64,000 bases of DNA, taken from positions 5,781,001 through 5,845,000 of the forward strand of contig NZ_CP025113.1 in assembly GCF_002831585.1 (NCBI RefSeq). Direction: 5' to 3'. The translations under genes were made by a program, and so were the position numbers. This stretch comes from Bradyrhizobium sp. SK17. Lineage in GTDB: Bacteria; Pseudomonadota; Alphaproteobacteria; Rhizobiales; Xanthobacteraceae. This document shows, in pieces, positions 18,610-27,209 of this stretch. The first letter of the stretch is position 1. Every line of letters begins with the position of its first letter. The notes below the pieces were generated by a model. It worked only from the letters and a program-made list of their open reading frames with translations, did no database searches and was not told the DNA's origin.

Positions 18610-19533
18610 TTATTCCTTGGGGAAATCCAGTCCCATTTCCTTGTAGCGGTCGGGATCGTCGCCCCAGTTCTCGCGCACCTTGACGAACAGGAACAGGTGC
18701 ACGGGCACGCCCATGATCTCGGCGATCTCGACGCGCGCCTGCGCGCCGATCGACTTGATGGTGGCGCCGCCCTTGCCGAGCACGATCTTGCGCTGGCTCT
18801 CGCGCTCGACATAGATCGTCTGCTCGATGCGGATCGACTTGTCCTTGCGGTCGGTCCAGCTGTCGGTCTCGACCGTCGACTGGTACGGCAATTCCTGATG
18901 CAGATGGCTGTAGATCTTCTCGCGGGTGATCTCGGCCGCCAGATGCCGCATCGGCGCGTCCGACATCTGGTCCTCGGGATAGAGGAACGGTCCCGCCGGC
19001 ACCATTTTCGCCAGCGCCTGGCGCAAATCGTCGACGCCGTCGCCTGACAGCGCCGAGATCATGAAGGTGTGCTCGAAGCGCATCCGCTCGTTGGCGGCCT
19101 GCGCCAGCGCCAGCAGCTTCTCGCGCTGCACCAGGTCGACCTTGTTGAGCACCAGGATCTTCGGATGCGCGACGGATTCGAGCTTGGCCAGGATCGCGTT
19201 GGCCTCCTCGTCGATCCCCGACTTGGCGTCGAGCAGCACGCAGACCAGATCGGCGTCGTGGGCGCCGCTCCAGGCGGTCGACACCATCGCGCGGTCGAGC
19301 CGGCGCCGCGGCGCGAAGATGCCGGGCGTGTCGACCAGGATGATTTGCGCGTTGCCTTCGATCACGATGCCGCGGATCAGCGCGCGGGTGGTCTGCACCT
19401 TGCGCGACACGATGGTGACCTTGGAGCCCACCAGTGCGTTGACCAGCGTCGACTTGCCGACATTGGGGGCGCCGATCAGCGCGACGAAGCCACAGCGCGT
19501 CGCGTCCTGTTGCCCTTTGGCTTCGTCAGTCAT
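18610..19533 (-). CDS. era: GTPase Era
   Basis: Era is an essential GTPase that binds 16S rRNA in 30S assembly. The 307-residue protein has G1 GAPNVGKST, G3 DTPGIF, G4 NKVD and a C-terminal KH domain with VLGKGGATIKSIG. The start at 19533 (MTDEAKGQQ) overlaps the rnc stop by eight bases; an ATG at 19551 would overlap more. It follows rnc in the conserved lepB-rnc-era order. Confidence 0.95.
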   Translation of the reverse strand: MTDEAKGQQDATRCGFVALIGAPNVGKSTLVNALVGSKVTIVSRKVQTTRALIRGIVIEGNAQIILVDTPGIFAPRRRLDRAMVSTAWSGAHDADLVCVLLDAKSGIDEEANAILAKLESVAHPKILVLNKVDLVQREKLLALAQAANERMRFEHTFMISALSGDGVDDLRQALAKMVPAGPFLYPEDQMSDAPMRHLAAEITREKIYSHLHQELPYQSTVETDSWTDRKDKSIRIEQTIYVERESQRKIVLGKGGATIKSIGAQARVEIAEIMGVPVHLFLFVKVRENWGDDPDRYKEMGLDFPKE

Positions 19534-20347
19534 TGGTGCCGACGCCTTCACGCTCGATCATCGCGGATGCTGCTGCCTTCTCGGCCGCGCGCTTGTTGCC
19601 GCCAAGGCCCTCGGCGGAGGCGAGGCCAGGCAGGTCAACCGCAACGCGGAATTGTGGATCGTGGTGCGGGCCGGTGCGTTCGACCTCGCGATAGACCGGC
19701 GTCGGCAATCCCTTGCCCTGTGCCCATTCCTGCAACACGGTCTTGGGATCGCGCAATGGCCGGCGCAGCTTGTGCATGCGTTCGGTCCAGTTGCGCTCGA
19801 CGAATTGACGCGCGGCCTCGTAGCCGCCGTCGAGGAAGATCGCCCCGATCACCGCCTCGCAGATGTCGCCGAGCACCGACTTGCGCAGCCGCGCGCCTTC
19901 GACCGCCTTGACCATGCCGAGCTTGATGTCGTCGAGCAGCCCGAGCGACTTGGCGACGTCGGCGCAGCTCTCCTTGCGCACGAGGTCGGCGAGCCGCTTC
20001 GACAATTCGCCCTCGTCGGCCTTCGGGAACGAGCGAAACAGCATGTCCGAGACGATCAGGCCGAGCACGTGGTCGCCGAGGAATTCCAGCCGCTGGTAGC
20101 TGTCAGCACGGTTGCGGCTGGCGGGCTTCAGCGCGGAGACATGGGTGAACGCGGTGGTCAGCAGCGCGGCATCGGTGAACGTGTAGCCGATCCGCGCCTC
20201 GGTGCCGGCGATCGCAGCCTTGGCCTCGGCGGCCTTGGCTGCCTTGCTGCGCCGCTTCTTCGGCGCGGCCGTGCTCTCGGCGGCTGGCGTCTGGCTCGGC
20301 TCGCCGCTCGGCGCCTGATCGTTGATGGCTGAAGTCTCGTCGTTCAT
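19526..20347 (-). CDS. rnc: Ribonuclease III
   Basis: RNase III cleaves double-stranded RNA in rRNA and mRNA processing. The catalytic signature is present as YQRLEFLGDHVLGLI, with the second acidic site DICEAVIGAIFLDGG, and a C-terminal dsRNA-binding domain (about residues 200-270). The 273-residue product has an N-terminal extension of about 40 residues rich in Ala, Pro and basic residues (PKKRRSKAAKAAEAKAA) not needed for the fold. Its start codon overlaps the lepB stop by four bases (ATGA), so the two are translationally coupled. Confidence 0.95.
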   Translation of the reverse strand: MNDETSAINDQAPSGEPSQTPAAESTAAPKKRRSKAAKAAEAKAAIAGTEARIGYTFTDAALLTTAFTHVSALKPASRNRADSYQRLEFLGDHVLGLIVSDMLFRSFPKADEGELSKRLADLVRKESCADVAKSLGLLDDIKLGMVKAVEGARLRKSVLGDICEAVIGAIFLDGGYEAARQFVERNWTERMHKLRRPLRDPKTVLQEWAQGKGLPTPVYREVERTGPHHDPQFRVAVDLPGLASAEGLGGNKRAAEKAAASAMIEREGVGTND

Positions 20348-21105
20348 CGCACGATGGAGAATAGACGATTCCACCGCACTGCGAACGGCCAACGCCAGAT
20401 CATCCAGGCCTGCTCGCCCTCGGCGATCGAGAAGAAGATCATCTGGGCCCGCCCGATGATGTTCTCGAACGGCACGTAGCCGACCTGCGACAGGAAGCGG
20501 CTGTCGGTGGAATTGTCGCGGTTGTCGCCCATCATGAAGAAATGCCCGGGCGGAACGGTGTAGACGATGGTGTTGTCCATGTAGCTGTTGTCTTGGCAGT
20601 CCAGCGTCTCATAGCTGACGCCGTTCGGCAGCGTCTCCTTCCAGCGCTTGACGCGCGCGGTGGCATCCGCCGAGCCGCAGGGGTCCTCGCCGACGAAATC
20701 GCTCAACCGCTCGCGCTTGATCGGCTCATCATTGATGTAGAGCAGCCCGTTCTTGACCTCGATCCGGTCGCCCGGCAGCCCGATGACGCGCTTGATATAG
20801 TCGGTGGAGTCGTCTCGCGGCAGGCGAAACACCACGATGTCGCCGCGGTTCGGCTCCGAGCCGAAGATGCGGCCCGAGAAGATGTTCGGCGAGAACGGGA
20901 TCGAATAGTGGCTGTAGCCGTAGGAATATTTCGAGACGAACAGATAGTCGCCGACCAACAGCGTCGCCTTCATCGACCCCGAGGGGATGTTGAACGGCTG
21001 GAACAGGAAGGTGCGGATGACGAGCGCGATCAGGAGGGCATGGATGACGACGCGGATGGTTTCGCCCAAGCCGCTCTCAGATTTGGTCCCGGTGGTCACG
21101 CTCAT
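20344..21105 (-). CDS. lepB: Signal peptidase I
   Basis: LepB removes signal peptides from Sec- and Tat-exported proteins at the periplasmic face of the inner membrane. The 253-residue protein has one N-terminal membrane segment (about residues 14-32), the catalytic serine in PSGSMKATLLVGD and the general-base lysine in DSTDYIKRVIGLPGD, with the box E-like GDNRDNSTDSR. It is the first gene of the lepB-rnc-era unit, with 282 bp to acpS upstream. Confidence 0.95.
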   Translation of the reverse strand: MSVTTGTKSESGLGETIRVVIHALLIALVIRTFLFQPFNIPSGSMKATLLVGDYLFVSKYSYGYSHYSIPFSPNIFSGRIFGSEPNRGDIVVFRLPRDDSTDYIKRVIGLPGDRIEVKNGLLYINDEPIKRERLSDFVGEDPCGSADATARVKRWKETLPNGVSYETLDCQDNSYMDNTIVYTVPPGHFFMMGDNRDNSTDSRFLSQVGYVPFENIIGRAQMIFFSIAEGEQAWMIWRWPFAVRWNRLFSIVR

Positions 21106-21323
21106 TGCTTTCCCAATTCCCGTGGGCCGATGTCCACGCGGTGACAGAACGTTCTCTTCGCGCGAAGCATCAGGCCCTCGCGTGAGGAAAATGGCCTTGA
21201 TTCTGATCTTGAGGGCAAATTCCGGCCTAAACCTGGAATCCGCGTCTCGCTCGATATAGCCTGCGGCGTTTTAGACGGTTGTTCGCAGAGGCGCAATCAA
21301 TCGCGGCCTCAAAACTTCGCAAT

Positions 21324-21347
21324 TCATTGAAATATCAATGATTTTTT
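21324..21347 (+). terminator. Terminator-like hairpin between acpS and lepB, oriented opposite to both
   Basis: TCATTGA, loop AATA, TCAATGA and a run of six T form a textbook intrinsic terminator on the + strand. Both flanking genes run on the - strand, where the same hairpin has the T-run on the wrong side. No + strand gene was seen between 21106 and 21323 that it could end. Confidence 0.4.
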
Positions 21348-21387
21348 AGTTTTCTGAAGTTTTCCGGCAGATTCCGGCGCCGCCGGC

Positions 21388-21804
21388 TCATCTGGCCGGG
21401 GCAACCGCCGAAATTATGACGAAGGCCTGCGCCAGCGGCCAATCGTCCGTGATCGACAGATCGATCTGCGGCTGCATGCCCTCGGGCGTCAGTTCCTGGA
21501 GCCGGGCCAGCGCCCCGCCGGTCAGTTGCATCGACGGGCGCCCTCCCGGCAGGTTCACGACCCCCATGTCCTTCCACCACACCCCGCGCCGGATACCGGT
21601 GCCGAGTGCCTTGGAGCAGGCTTCCTTGGCGGCGAAGCGTTTGGCATAGGTCGCGACCACCATCTTCTCGTTGTTGGCGCGGCGCATCGCCTTGGCGCGC
21701 TCGGCGTCGGTGAAGATGCGTTCCAGGAATCGCTCGCCATGGCGCTCGATCACCTTGGCGATCCGGGTGATGTCGATCAGGTCGGAGCCGATACCGATGA
21801 TCAT
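21388..21804 (-). CDS. acpS: Holo-[acyl-carrier-protein] synthase
   Basis: AcpS attaches 4'-phosphopantetheine from CoA to acyl carrier protein. The 138-residue protein shows the family motifs [15 protein letters not shown] at the N-terminus (metal-binding Asp) and [13 protein letters not shown] (metal-binding Glu). Length is normal. Its start overlaps the pdxJ stop by four bases, and the pair pdxJ-acpS is conserved next to lepB in many proteobacteria. Confidence 0.95.
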   Translation of the reverse strand: MIIGIGSDLIDITRIAKVIERHGERFLERIFTDAERAKAMRRANNEKMVVATYAKRFAAKEACSKALGTGIRRGVWWKDMGVVNLPGGRPSMQLTGGALARLQELTPEGMQPQIDLSITDDWPLAQAFVIISAVAPAR

Positions 21805-22586
21805 GCGCCAGCGGCACCTTGAGCGGCACCTTGGGCCTTGGCACGGCCACGGTCCATCGCCGCCCGCATCTCGCGCACCGTCCCGGCAATACCCACGAAC
21901 AGCGCCTCCCCCATCATGAAATAGCCGATGTTGAGTTCGCGAATTTCAGGCAGCGCGGAAATCGTCTCGGCGGTGTCGTAGTCGAGCCCGTGGCCGGCAT
22001 GGACCTCGAGCCCGGCCGCCTGCGCGAGCCTGACACCATCGACGATGCGCTTCCATTCCGCATCCGCCTTGTCCTTGTGACCGTCGACCACGGCGTCGCA
22101 CCAGCCGCCGGTATGGATCTCGATCACCGGCGCCTTCAGCTTCGCGGCCATCTCGATCTGCCTGGGATCGGCGGCGATGAACAGCGAGACCCGGATACCG
22201 GCATCAGTGAGCCGCGCGATGTACGGCGCCAGCGCATTGTGCTGGCCGACGACGTCGAGGCCGCCCTCGGTGGTCAGCTCCTGGCGCCGCTCGGGCACCA
22301 GGCAGACCGCATGCGGCTTGGTCGCGAGCGAAATCCGCAGCATGTCGTCGGTCGCCGCCATCTCGAAATTCAGCGGCTTTGATATTTCGGCCTTGAGCCG
22401 CGCCATGTCCTCGTCGCGGATATGCCGGCGATCCTCGCGCAGATGCGCGGTGATGCCGTCGGCCCCTGCCGCGATCGCGGCAAGCGCCAGCCGCACTGGA
22501 TCGGGCCGCGCCCCGCCGCGCGCGTTGCGCAGGGTTGCGACGTGATCGACATTGATACCGAGACGCAGCGGAGGAGCCTTTGACAT
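21801..22586 (-). CDS. pdxJ: Pyridoxine 5'-phosphate synthase
   Basis: PdxJ closes the pyridine ring of vitamin B6 from 1-deoxy-xylulose 5-phosphate and 3-amino-2-oxopropyl phosphate. The 261-residue TIM barrel begins [19 protein letters not shown] and contains HLREDRRHI and the loop [13 protein letters not shown]. The start at 22586 ([10 protein letters not shown]) is preferred; an upstream ATG at 22601 has no better context. It is coupled to acpS through an ATGA overlap. Confidence 0.95.
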   Translation of the reverse strand: MSKAPPLRLGINVDHVATLRNARGGARPDPVRLALAAIAAGADGITAHLREDRRHIRDEDMARLKAEISKPLNFEMAATDDMLRISLATKPHAVCLVPERRQELTTEGGLDVVGQHNALAPYIARLTDAGIRVSLFIAADPRQIEMAAKLKAPVIEIHTGGWCDAVVDGHKDKADAEWKRIVDGVRLAQAAGLEVHAGHGLDYDTAETISALPEIRELNIGYFMMGEALFVGIAGTVREMRAAMDRGRAKAQGAAQGAAGA

Positions 22587-22644
22587 TTCTCTGACCTGCA
22601 AATTCTAGCCTGTCACGCGCGGGTGCAGCCGCGCGAATGACGCT

Positions 22645-24936
22645 TCACCCATTGACGCGCTCGACCTTCGCGACGACGGCCTTGGCACGCAACTGCGCGA
22701 TGATAGCGAGGAGATGCTTCAGGTCATAGACCTCAAGATCGATGGTCAGCTCCGTGAAATCAGGCGACTGGCGCGACATGTGGATATTGTCGATGTTGCC
22801 GTCATGCTCGGCGATCACGGTCGCGATCTGGGCGAGGCTGCCGGGCTCGTTGACGTTGTGGACCAGGATGCGCGCCGGGAAGCGCTGCGGCATCGTCTCG
22901 TCGATGTCCCAGCGCACGTCGAGCCAGCGCTCCGGCTCCTCCTCGAAATCCTTCAGCGCCGGCGACTGGATCGGATAGATGGTGATCCCCTCGCCCGGCG
23001 TGACGATGCCGACGATCCGATCGCCGGGCACCGCGCCGCCGTTCGGCGCGAACTTCACCGGCAGGTCGGAATTGATGCCACGCACCGGGATCACCGAGGT
23101 GGCACGCGCCGGATGCGGCGGGTTCTGCGTCTTCAGCTTGGCGACCAGCCCCTTCTTGGCGCCATAGCGCACCAACCGCTCTTCCTTGTAGTCGGGATAC
23201 ATCGCGCGCGCGACGTCGGACGCCTTGATCTCGCCGCGGCCGACCGAGGCCATCACCTCCTCGATCGAGGTGCGCGCGAGCCGCGGCAATGCGCCCTTCA
23301 GCTTGTCGTCGGCATATTCGATCTTGGCGCGGGCAAACAGACGGTCGACGATGCGGCGGCCGAGCGCCGCATACTGATCGCGCACGGCATCGCGGGTGGC
23401 GCGGCGGATGGCGGCACGCGCCTTGCCGGTGCGGGCAAGCGCCTCCCAGGCCGACGGCGGCGCCGACTGCGCCTTCGAAGTCAGCACCTCGACCTCGTCG
23501 CCGTTCTGCAACTCGGACGACAGCGGCGCGAACTTGCCGTTGATCTTGCAGCCGACCGCGCTGTTGCCGACGCCGGTATGCACCGCATAGGCGAAGTCGA
23601 TCACATTGGCATTGCGCGGCAGCGCGATCAGCTTGCCCTTCGGGGTGAAGCAGAACACCTGGTCATGGAACAGCTCGAGCTTGGTATGCTCGAGAAACTC
23701 TTCCGGGTTGGCGCTTTCCGACAGGATGCCGATGGTGTGGCGCAGCCAGGCGAAGGCGTTGGACTCGTGCTTCATCCGCTCATGCGGCGAACCGGCGCCC
23801 TCCTTGTAGAAGGCATGCGCGGCGATGCCGAATTCGGCGATCTGGTTCATCTCCTCGGTACGGATCTGCAACTCGACGCGCTGCTTGCCGGGACCGATCA
23901 CCGTGGTGTGGATGGAGCGATAGTCGTTCTGCTTCGGGGTCGAGATGTAGTCCTTGAAGCGTCCCGGCACGACCGGCCAGGTGGTGTGGACGATGCCGAG
24001 CGCACGATAGCAGGCCCCGATATCGTCGAGGATGACGCGGAAGCCGTAGATATCGGACAGTTGCTCGAAGCCGACCGACTTGCGCTCCATCTTGGTCCAG
24101 ATCGAAAACGGCTGCTTGCGACGGCCGAACACCCGGGCGGTGATGCCGTTCTTTTGCAAGTTCTTGGAGAGCTGGCTTTCGATCTCGCCGATCAAATTGC
24201 GGTTGCGCTCGGCAAGCGCGTCGAGCCGCTGCTTGACCACGGCATAGGCTTCCGGATCGAGCACGAAGAACGACAGGTCCTCCAGCTCCTCGCGCATCTC
24301 CTGCATACCCATGCGGCCGGCGAGCGGCGCATAGATGTCCAGCGTCTCCTCGGCGATGCGGCGGCGCGAGGCCGGTGGCATGAACTCCATGGTCCGCATG
24401 TTGTGCAGACGGTCGGCGAGCTTGATCAGCAGTACGCGGACGTCGTCGGCGATCGCCAGCAGCAGCTTGCGCAGGTTCTCGGCCTGCTTGGCCTCGCGCG
24501 ACACCAGTTCGAGCCGCTTCAGCTTGGTCAGGCCCTCGACCAGCGCGCCGATCTCGTGGCCGAAGACATGGTCGATCTCGGCCCGCGTCGCCTCGGTGTC
24601 CTCGATGGTGTCGTGCAGCAGCGCAGCCACGATCGTCGCGTCGTCGAGCTTGAGGTTGGTGAGGATCGCGGCGACCTCGAGCGGATGCGAGAAATAGGGG
24701 TCGCCGGAGGCGCGTGTCTGCGTGCCGTGCGCCTTCATCGCATAGACATAGGCGCGGTTGAGCAGGTCCTCGTTGGTGTCGGGGTTATAGGAACGGACGC
24801 GCTCAACAAGGTCATATTGTCGCATCATGCGTGTCCGCGGCTTGGCCGGCCGCTCCGCCGTGGACGACGCTGGCGCCACCGCGACCGTTTCGGACGCAGC
24901 CTGCATCTGGATGGAACTGCGGCGTCGATACGCCAT
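22645..24936 (-). CDS. rsh: Bifunctional (p)ppGpp synthetase/hydrolase, RelA/SpoT homologue
   Basis: Rsh makes and degrades the stringent-response alarmone. The 763-residue protein has an intact HD hydrolase site (SHPLEVAAIL and ALLHDTIEDT), a synthetase domain (YGFRVILDD and PKQNDYRSIHTTV), a TGS domain (VFCFTPKGKLIALPRNA) and a C-terminal ACT domain, so both activities look possible. A second candidate start is the ATG pair near residue 37 (MMRQYDLVERV), which would give the more usual N-terminus. It lies downstream of rpoZ as in other alphaproteobacteria, but a terminator hairpin at 25088 stands between them. Confidence 0.95.
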   Translation of the reverse strand: MAYRRRSSIQMQAASETVAVAPASSTAERPAKPRTRMMRQYDLVERVRSYNPDTNEDLLNRAYVYAMKAHGTQTRASGDPYFSHPLEVAAILTNLKLDDATIVAALLHDTIEDTEATRAEIDHVFGHEIGALVEGLTKLKRLELVSREAKQAENLRKLLLAIADDVRVLLIKLADRLHNMRTMEFMPPASRRRIAEETLDIYAPLAGRMGMQEMREELEDLSFFVLDPEAYAVVKQRLDALAERNRNLIGEIESQLSKNLQKNGITARVFGRRKQPFSIWTKMERKSVGFEQLSDIYGFRVILDDIGACYRALGIVHTTWPVVPGRFKDYISTPKQNDYRSIHTTVIGPGKQRVELQIRTEEMNQIAEFGIAAHAFYKEGAGSPHERMKHESNAFAWLRHTIGILSESANPEEFLEHTKLELFHDQVFCFTPKGKLIALPRNANVIDFAYAVHTGVGNSAVGCKINGKFAPLSSELQNGDEVEVLTSKAQSAPPSAWEALARTGKARAAIRRATRDAVRDQYAALGRRIVDRLFARAKIEYADDKLKGALPRLARTSIEEVMASVGRGEIKASDVARAMYPDYKEERLVRYGAKKGLVAKLKTQNPPHPARATSVIPVRGINSDLPVKFAPNGGAVPGDRIVGIVTPGEGITIYPIQSPALKDFEEEPERWLDVRWDIDETMPQRFPARILVHNVNEPGSLAQIATVIAEHDGNIDNIHMSRQSPDFTELTIDLEVYDLKHLLAIIAQLRAKAVVAKVERVNG

Positions 24937-25087
24937 GAAACTCGCTGCCTTTCGCGCGGGACCGGTGTCCCTCTTCCCTCAATCTAGTGCGCTTTCGAAT
25001 GAAGCAGCACCCCGCGCAGGCCCTGGAACCGTTCAATTTCCCGCGCCCGCATAGGACGCACCGTAACTGCAAAATTGTCAACAAAAG

Positions 25088-25117
25088 CAAAGGCCCGGAG
25101 CGATGTCCGGGCCTTTG
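25088..25117 (-). terminator. Intrinsic terminator after rpoZ
   Basis: An 11-bp perfect stem CAAAGGCCCGG / CCGGGCCTTTG with an eight-base loop lies 38 bases beyond the rpoZ stop. On the - strand it is followed by CTTTTGTTG. It probably ends most rpoZ transcripts before rsh. Confidence 0.78.
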
Positions 25118-25154
25118 GCAAATTGATCTGGCAGATTGATCTGGAGGGAGCGGT

Positions 25155-25547
25155 CTACTCGTCTTCCTCGGGCTGCTCCTCCGGGGGAGCCAGGCCCTCG
25201 AGACCCTTCAGAAGCTCTTCCTCGGTCATCCGCTCAACCGCGACCTCGGTGTCGTCGGCATCGACGCTGGCACCAGCGGAACCGATCAGCGGCACGGTGT
25301 CCGGCTCGGGCTCGTCGACCTCGACGAACTTCTGCAAGGAGTGCACGAGTTCCTCGCGGAGGTCTTCCGGCGAGATCGTCGAATCGGCAATTTCCCGTAG
25401 CGAGACGACCGGATTCTTGTCATTGTCGCGATCAACCGTGAGTTGCGACCCCGACGAAATCATCCGGGCACGATGCGCGGCCAACAGGACGAGGTCGAAA
25501 CGATTGTCGACCTTGTCAATGCAGTCTTCGACGGTGACGCGAGCCAT
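25155..25547 (-). CDS. rpoZ: RNA polymerase omega subunit
   Basis: The omega subunit assists folding of beta-prime and is needed for ppGpp binding by RNA polymerase in proteobacteria. The 130-residue protein begins [20 protein letters not shown] with [13 protein letters not shown], the family core, and has a long acidic tail (VDEPEPDT and EEQPEEDE) usual in rhizobia. The start at 25547 has GGAGCGC-like purines upstream and leaves the conserved N-terminus. Proximity to rsh fits the ppGpp connection. Confidence 0.95.
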   Translation of the reverse strand: MARVTVEDCIDKVDNRFDLVLLAAHRARMISSGSQLTVDRDNDKNPVVSLREIADSTISPEDLREELVHSLQKFVEVDEPEPDTVPLIGSAGASVDADDTEVAVERMTEEELLKGLEGLAPPEEQPEEDE

Positions 25548-25598
25548 CTCGAGGCGCTCCGTGGTAAAAGGGTCCAAACATGTCGGTTATGAGGGTTA

Positions 25599-25626
25599 GT
25601 TATAGGGCTAGACCCGGTTTCGCAAG
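25599..25626 (-). promoter_or_regulatory. Candidate sigma-70 type promoter for rpoZ
   Basis: On the - strand CTTGCG (25626-25621) and TATAAC (25604-25599) are separated by 16 bases and lie about 50-80 bases before the rpoZ start. This fits the alphaproteobacterial CTTG-N16/17-TATA pattern. The remaining intergenic sequence to 25907 (about 280 bases) shows no gene. Confidence 0.4.
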
Positions 25627-25907
25627 GTAAAATTTGTGATTTGCCTTCCCAACAGGCTCTGATAACCCCGTCAGCCGGGGCCAGAACGGCCGGAGCGTCT
25701 GACGACATGGCTAGGTTGCCGTCCCAGACAAGTAAATCTCTTCATTGCAACGTCAAAGGTCTAGGCTTTTTGCCCTCGCCTCACCATAATTGCGGTGGTG
25801 ACTGTCGTGGGGAAAGATTCACCGAACTTTAGGCAGCAACGCAGGAAATTGCGCGCGGTTGATCACCGCTGCGCTAAGAACACTAACAACCACGCGAGAA
25901 CACTTTG

Positions 25908-26549
25908 ATGTCGTCACCTGTTTCCAACAAGATCGCGCTCTTCATCGACGGAGCGAATCTTTACGCAACCGCAAAGACACTGGGCTTCGACATCGACTAC
26001 AAGCGCCTCCTCAAGGAATTTCAGGGCCGCGGCACGCTGCTCCGCGCGTTCTACTACACGGCGATCATCGAAGATCAGGAATATTCGTCGATCCGTCCGC
26101 TGATCGACTGGCTCGACTACAATGGCTACACCGTGGTCACCAAGGCCACCAAGGAATTCATCGACGCCAGCGGCCGCCGCAAGGTGAAGGGCAACATGGA
26201 CATCGAACTCGCTGTCGATGCCATGGAGCTTGCCGAACACATCGACCAGATGATCCTGTTCTCCGGCGATGGCGACTTCCGCTCGCTGGTCGAGGCGGTG
26301 CAGCGCCGCGGCGTCCGCGTCACCGTGATCTCCACCATTGCCAGCCAGCCGCCGATGATCGCCGACGAGTTGCGCCGCCAGGCCGACGTCTTCACCGACC
26401 TCGTCGAGCTGCAATCCAAGCTTGGCCGCGATCCGTCCGAACGCCCGGCCCCGCGCGAACCGCGCCACCATACGTCGCATTCCCCGCAATTCCTGCAACG
26501 CGCGACCACGATGGCCCCACGGGGAGCCGATGACGATTTCGACGAGTAA
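25908..26549 (+). CDS. NYN-domain protein (LabA/DUF88, PIN-like putative ribonuclease)
   Basis: The 213-residue protein is a LabA-type NYN domain: the first acidic site is in IALFIDGANLYATAKTLGFD, the second in KGNMDIELAVDAMELA, and the third in MILFSGDGDFRSLVEAV. These match the PIN/NYN metal-binding positions. RNase activity is likely from family knowledge but not proven for LabA proteins. A Pro/Arg/His-rich tail follows residue 175. The 3' end overlaps the next gene by 20 bases, suggesting coupled translation. It is conserved next to rpoZ in rhizobia as far as I recall. Confidence 0.85.
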   Translation: MSSPVSNKIALFIDGANLYATAKTLGFDIDYKRLLKEFQGRGTLLRAFYYTAIIEDQEYSSIRPLIDWLDYNGYTVVTKATKEFIDASGRRKVKGNMDIELAVDAMELAEHIDQMILFSGDGDFRSLVEAVQRRGVRVTVISTIASQPPMIADELRRQADVFTDLVELQSKLGRDPSERPAPREPRHHTSHSPQFLQRATTMAPRGADDDFDE

Positions 26550-27192
26550 TATCGTCGCTCGAGCCACGCGCCCCGACAGCAACTGTCAGCTCTGTCCACG
26601 GTTGGCCGGTTTCCGCGCCGAGAGTCGCGCGCGCCATCCGGACTGGTTCAACTCGCCGGTGGAATCGTTCGGCGATCCGAATGCACGGCTGTTGATCGTC
26701 GGGCTCGCGCCGGGCATGCAGGGTGCCAACCGCACCGGCCGTCCGTTCACCGGCGACTACGCGGGCGATCTGCTCTACGCCACCCTGCTCGAATATGGTT
26801 TCGCCAGCGGCGTCTATCAGGCGCGGCCAGACGATGGTTTCACGCTGGTCGACAGTCGAATCAGCAACGCCGTGCGCTGCGTGCCGCCGCAGAACAAGCC
26901 GCTGCCGGTCGAGATCAACACCTGCCGGCAATTCCTCAGCACCACGATCGCCGCGATGCCGAACGTACGCGCGATCGTCCTGCTGGGACGCATCGCCCAC
27001 GAATCGACTTTGAGGGCATTGGGGCTTCGCCTGGCTGCCGCGCCATTTGTGCACGGTGCCGTGCATAGCGCAGGCAACTACAAGCTCTACGACAGCTACC
27101 ACTGCTCGCGCTACAACACGAACACTGGCGTGTTGACGACCGACATGTTCCGCAAGGTCTTCGCGACCGTGCGGAAGGATCTGGAGACCTGA
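26530..27192 (+). CDS. Uracil-DNA glycosylase, family 5 (UdgB type)
   Basis: This 220-residue enzyme removes uracil and other deaminated bases from DNA. The family 5 motif A is visible as GLAPGMQGANRTGRPFTGDYAG (about residues 56-77) and motif B as the HCSRYNTNTG segment near residue 194. The cysteines CQLCPRL at the N-terminus and C117/C133-type residues can form the Fe-S site known in families 4 and 5. The start ATG at 26530 overlaps the NYN gene by 20 bases. It is followed after 17 bp by the LanC-like gene. Confidence 0.87.
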   Translation: MTISTSNIVARATRPDSNCQLCPRLAGFRAESRARHPDWFNSPVESFGDPNARLLIVGLAPGMQGANRTGRPFTGDYAGDLLYATLLEYGFASGVYQARPDDGFTLVDSRISNAVRCVPPQNKPLPVEINTCRQFLSTTIAAMPNVRAIVLLGRIAHESTLRALGLRLAAAPFVHGAVHSAGNYKLYDSYHCSRYNTNTGVLTTDMFRKVFATVRKDLET

Positions 27193-27209
27193 CGAAGCGC
27201 GGGGACGCG

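Noticed and set aside
22714..24987. A 757-codon open frame antisense to rsh
   Set aside because: Its composition (Arg, His, Asp, Gln-rich, no domains) is typical of the antisense shadow of a GC-rich gene; rsh on the other strand has all expected motifs.
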